Assembly (NCBI GenBank): GCA_958442925.1
Contig: CAUCIO010000122.1
Span: 1-6,824, forward strand
Source of the DNA: an uncultured Clostridium sp.
GTDB lineage: Bacteria; Bacillota; Clostridia; Lachnospirales; Lachnospiraceae
DNA: 6,824 nucleotides
Direction: 5' to 3'
Under the pieces are notes generated by a model. The model was not told the DNA's origin. It ran no database searches and saw only the letters and a program-made list of their open reading frames with translations. Positions within the stretch are counted from its first letter, which is position 1, and each line of letters starts with the position of its first letter. Of the stretch, positions 5,408-6,824 are shown piece after piece. The translations under genes were made by a program, and so were the position numbers.

Positions 5408-6421
5408 ATGAGAAAATGTACATTGACTATGGGTTTACTGCTTTTATGTCTGGCCTTTTCTGCTTCCGGATGTCAGAAGAAGAGCACAGCAGCGGAGGAA
5501 AGCAGCAGCGAATTGGAGAAAACAGAAGAAAAGGAAACCAGGGCAGAACCGCCGGAGATTACCCTGACAGATTCTCTTTCCAGTCAGTACATTCCATTTT
5601 CCCTTACGTCGGGAAATTATGGCTGGAAACAGGATAAAGGCGGAAGCCAGCCAGGTCAGGGGAAGGAGGATATCATCCATACAGCTGCCTGCGGCATTCA
5701 TCCGCTGGAACAGGACGGAGAGAAGGCAGACAAGCTCCACGTTCCAGATTATAATCAGATGGGCGGGGCGCCATACACCGTTTCCTGCGCTGTTATGCCG
5801 GACAAGATAACTGTGACAGGCTGGGGAGTGGAAAATCTGGGTAAGCTGGAAAGTCAGGCAGAGGAAACGGCTGTCTATGAAGGAGAGTTTCTGATTCAGC
5901 TGAAGGCTGGCATGGTATATGAGCTGAGAGCAGTCTGGGAGGAAGAACAGCTGCCTGACAGGGGATTTTCAGGGGAAGCTTCCTACATTTTTATGACAGA
6001 TGGAAATCCGGACAGTCAGACAGTTAGAAAGTCAGAGAATCGGCAGCAGGAGACTGGAATCTCCCTGTACGCATCCGTTCCTTTTACTTACGAGGATGCA
6101 GACTGGGAACTTCAGACACTGGTACAGGAGGATATGCTTGTAAATGGGGAACTGGCTGTGGACGACCAGGGGTATTTCAGAATACAGGCTGCTTCAGGAA
6201 ATGATATCTATGTACTGTTTGACGATATGGTGCAGCTGGGGATGCCGGAAGCGGACGTCTGGACAGATACAGAGGGCAGACTGCACATTACGCTTCGTGA
6301 TGTGAGAACAGCCCGGTACAGAGTGACAGATTTTGTCTATGATGAGATTCGGAAAGAATTTTCGGGAAGCTGTGAGATAGACGGAGAGGGAATCAATTAT
6401 CTGGGGACGACAGAAAGATAG
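5408..6421 (+). CDS. Predicted secreted lipoprotein, function unknown
   Basis: I do not recognise this 337-residue protein. It starts with a lipoprotein signal peptide: MRK, a hydrophobic stretch (about 5-19), then a lipobox ending ASGC, with C22 as the lipid-attachment site. Ala rather than Leu at -3 is tolerated in Gram-positives. Residues 23-55 are a Ser/Glu/Lys-rich linker, consistent with a tether to the outer face of the membrane. The rest is soluble, acidic and rich in alternating beta-like patterns. Visible landmarks are SGNYGW, ACGIHPL, YTVSCAVMP, a pattern ending YELRAVWEEE, and a C-terminal part with NGELAVDDQGYFRI and DIYVLFDD. Mature cysteines besides C22 are C95, C127 and C322. 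There is no catalytic motif I can identify. It sits between two terminators, so it is probably transcribed alone and need not be linked to Rnf. The start at 5408 is chosen on ribosome-binding-site spacing (5402 is the alternative). Confidence 0.8.
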   Translation: MRKCTLTMGLLLLCLAFSASGCQKKSTAAEESSSELEKTEEKETRAEPPEITLTDSLSSQYIPFSLTSGNYGWKQDKGGSQPGQGKEDIIHTAACGIHPLEQDGEKADKLHVPDYNQMGGAPYTVSCAVMPDKITVTGWGVENLGKLESQAEETAVYEGEFLIQLKAGMVYELRAVWEEEQLPDRGFSGEASYIFMTDGNPDSQTVRKSENRQQETGISLYASVPFTYEDADWELQTLVQEDMLVNGELAVDDQGYFRIQAASGNDIYVLFDDMVQLGMPEADVWTDTEGRLHITLRDVRTARYRVTDFVYDEIRKEFSGSCEIDGEGINYLGTTER

Positions 6422-6430
6422 TTATTCAGT

Positions 6431-6485
6431 AAAACTCCCGCGCAAACGAGCAGATATTTGAAAGGCTCGCCTGTGCGGGAGTTTT
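6431..6485. terminator. Bidirectional terminator between convergent genes
   Basis: AAAACTCCCGCGCA (6431-6444) pairs with TGTGCGGGAGTTTT (6472-6485) over 14 positions with one G-U pair in the + strand RNA. An inner stem CGAG/CTCG (6447-6450 with 6466-6469) extends it. The right arm ends in TTTT for + strand transcripts, and the left arm gives TTTT for minus-strand transcripts. It lies 9 nt after the lipoprotein stop and 29 nt from the stop of the convergent symporter gene, so it probably serves both. Confidence 0.85.
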
Positions 6486-6514
6486 GTAATATATTCTGCT
6501 GTAAAGACAGTTTA

Positions 6515-6824
6515 TCAGGAGAACATGTTAAACACTCCGGCCGACTGAAGGAACAGCACGGCCATGATAACCGGCGTCACATATTTAATCATAAAGACGT
6601 ACATCTTCTTCCGGGAGAAAGGATGGCCGCTGGCCTCCATTTCCTCGCAGATCCACTTTGGTCCTACAATCCAGCCTACAAATACGCAGGTCAGCAGAGA
6701 GATAAACGGCATCAGGAAGCTGTTGCTGATGTAGTCCATTAAATCTAACAGCTGGGCTGTGGCTCCGTTTGGCAGGGTAAGCTCAAAATAGAATACATTG
6801 TAGCCCAGGCAGATTACCACAGAG
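6515..6824 (-). CDS. Neurotransmitter:sodium symporter family protein, C-terminal part (gene cut by window end)
   Basis: The visible 102 residues, ending at a TGA (6517-6515), are the C-terminus of a Na+-dependent transporter of the NSS/SNF family, which imports amino acids or related compounds with sodium. The segment LLDLMDYISNSFLMPFISLL leading into a helix ending CVFVGWIVGPKW resembles helix 11 of bacterial members, and the final hydrophobic helix KYVTPVIMAVLFL resembles helix 12. The reading frame stays open to the window end. The GTG at 6820 is in frame but falls inside a hydrophobic segment and has no ribosome binding site, so it is an internal valine and not a start. The substrate cannot be told from this part. 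The gene faces the lipoprotein gene and shares its terminator. Confidence 0.85.
   Translation of the reverse strand, partial: SVVICLGYNVFYFELTLPNGATAQLLDLMDYISNSFLMPFISLLTCVFVGWIVGPKWICEEMEASGHPFSRKKMYVFMIKYVTPVIMAVLFLQSAGVFNMFS

Noticed and set aside
6434..6481. Shared ACTCCCG/CGGGAGT arm ends in this terminator and the 53-118 hairpin, considered as copies of one repeat
   Set aside because: Only the 7 outer bases match; the rest of the arms and loops are unrelated, so coincidence in GC-rich stems is the simpler reading.
6458..6742. A 94-codon plus-strand open frame after the lipoprotein gene
   Set aside because: It overlaps the terminator and is antisense to the symporter coding region. 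It has no ribosome binding site and no recognisable motif.

Overview
The window carries one complete, intact six-gene operon for the Rnf complex, the membrane-bound ferredoxin:NAD+ oxidoreductase that pumps ions. It is followed by a separate lipoprotein gene and by the 3' end of a convergent sodium-symporter gene. The gene order rnfC-D-G-E-A-B, the short RnfC without a long C-terminal tail, the strong AGGAGG ribosome binding sites, the roughly half-GC composition and the Gram-positive-style lipoprotein signal all suggest an anaerobic Bacillota of class Clostridia. Lachnospiraceae is most likely by general resemblance, but I cannot name a species from sequence alone.

Layout. Positions 1-299 hold no gene. 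They contain an 8-bp-arm palindrome at the window edge, a very long perfect hairpin (53-118), two tandem 8-bp palindromes (129-148), a good extended -10 sigma-A promoter (179-207) with a possible Rex-like redox operator on its -35, and a leader of about 85 nt. Positions 300-5275 are rnfCDGEAB, all on the + strand. Their intergenic gaps are at most 15 nt, and rnfD and rnfG overlap by 1 nt. A clear intrinsic terminator (5278-5308) ends the operon. Positions 5408-6421 encode an unrecognised secreted lipoprotein of about 337 residues. A bidirectional terminator (6431-6485) separates it from a convergent minus-strand gene (6515 to the window end) for the C-terminal part of a neurotransmitter:sodium symporter family protein.

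How the genes work together. In the known Rnf mechanism, RnfB takes electrons from reduced ferredoxin through its chain of Fe-S clusters. Electrons then pass through the membrane core (RnfA and RnfE with an intramembrane Fe-S site, RnfD and RnfG with covalently bound FMN) to RnfC, which reduces NAD+. The energy released exports Na+ or H+. All expected cofactor residues are visible: two CxxCxxCxxxC sets in RnfC, SGAT flavinylation motifs in RnfD and RnfG, paired membrane cysteines in RnfA and RnfE, and at least five four-cysteine sets in RnfB. Whether this enzyme pumps Na+ or H+ cannot be read from the sequence.

The window is mostly a well-known system. The points worth a second look are the cysteine-rich tail on RnfE, the upstream hairpin and palindromes, the candidate redox operator and the unrecognised lipoprotein. 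I see no evidence of an undescribed multi-gene system.
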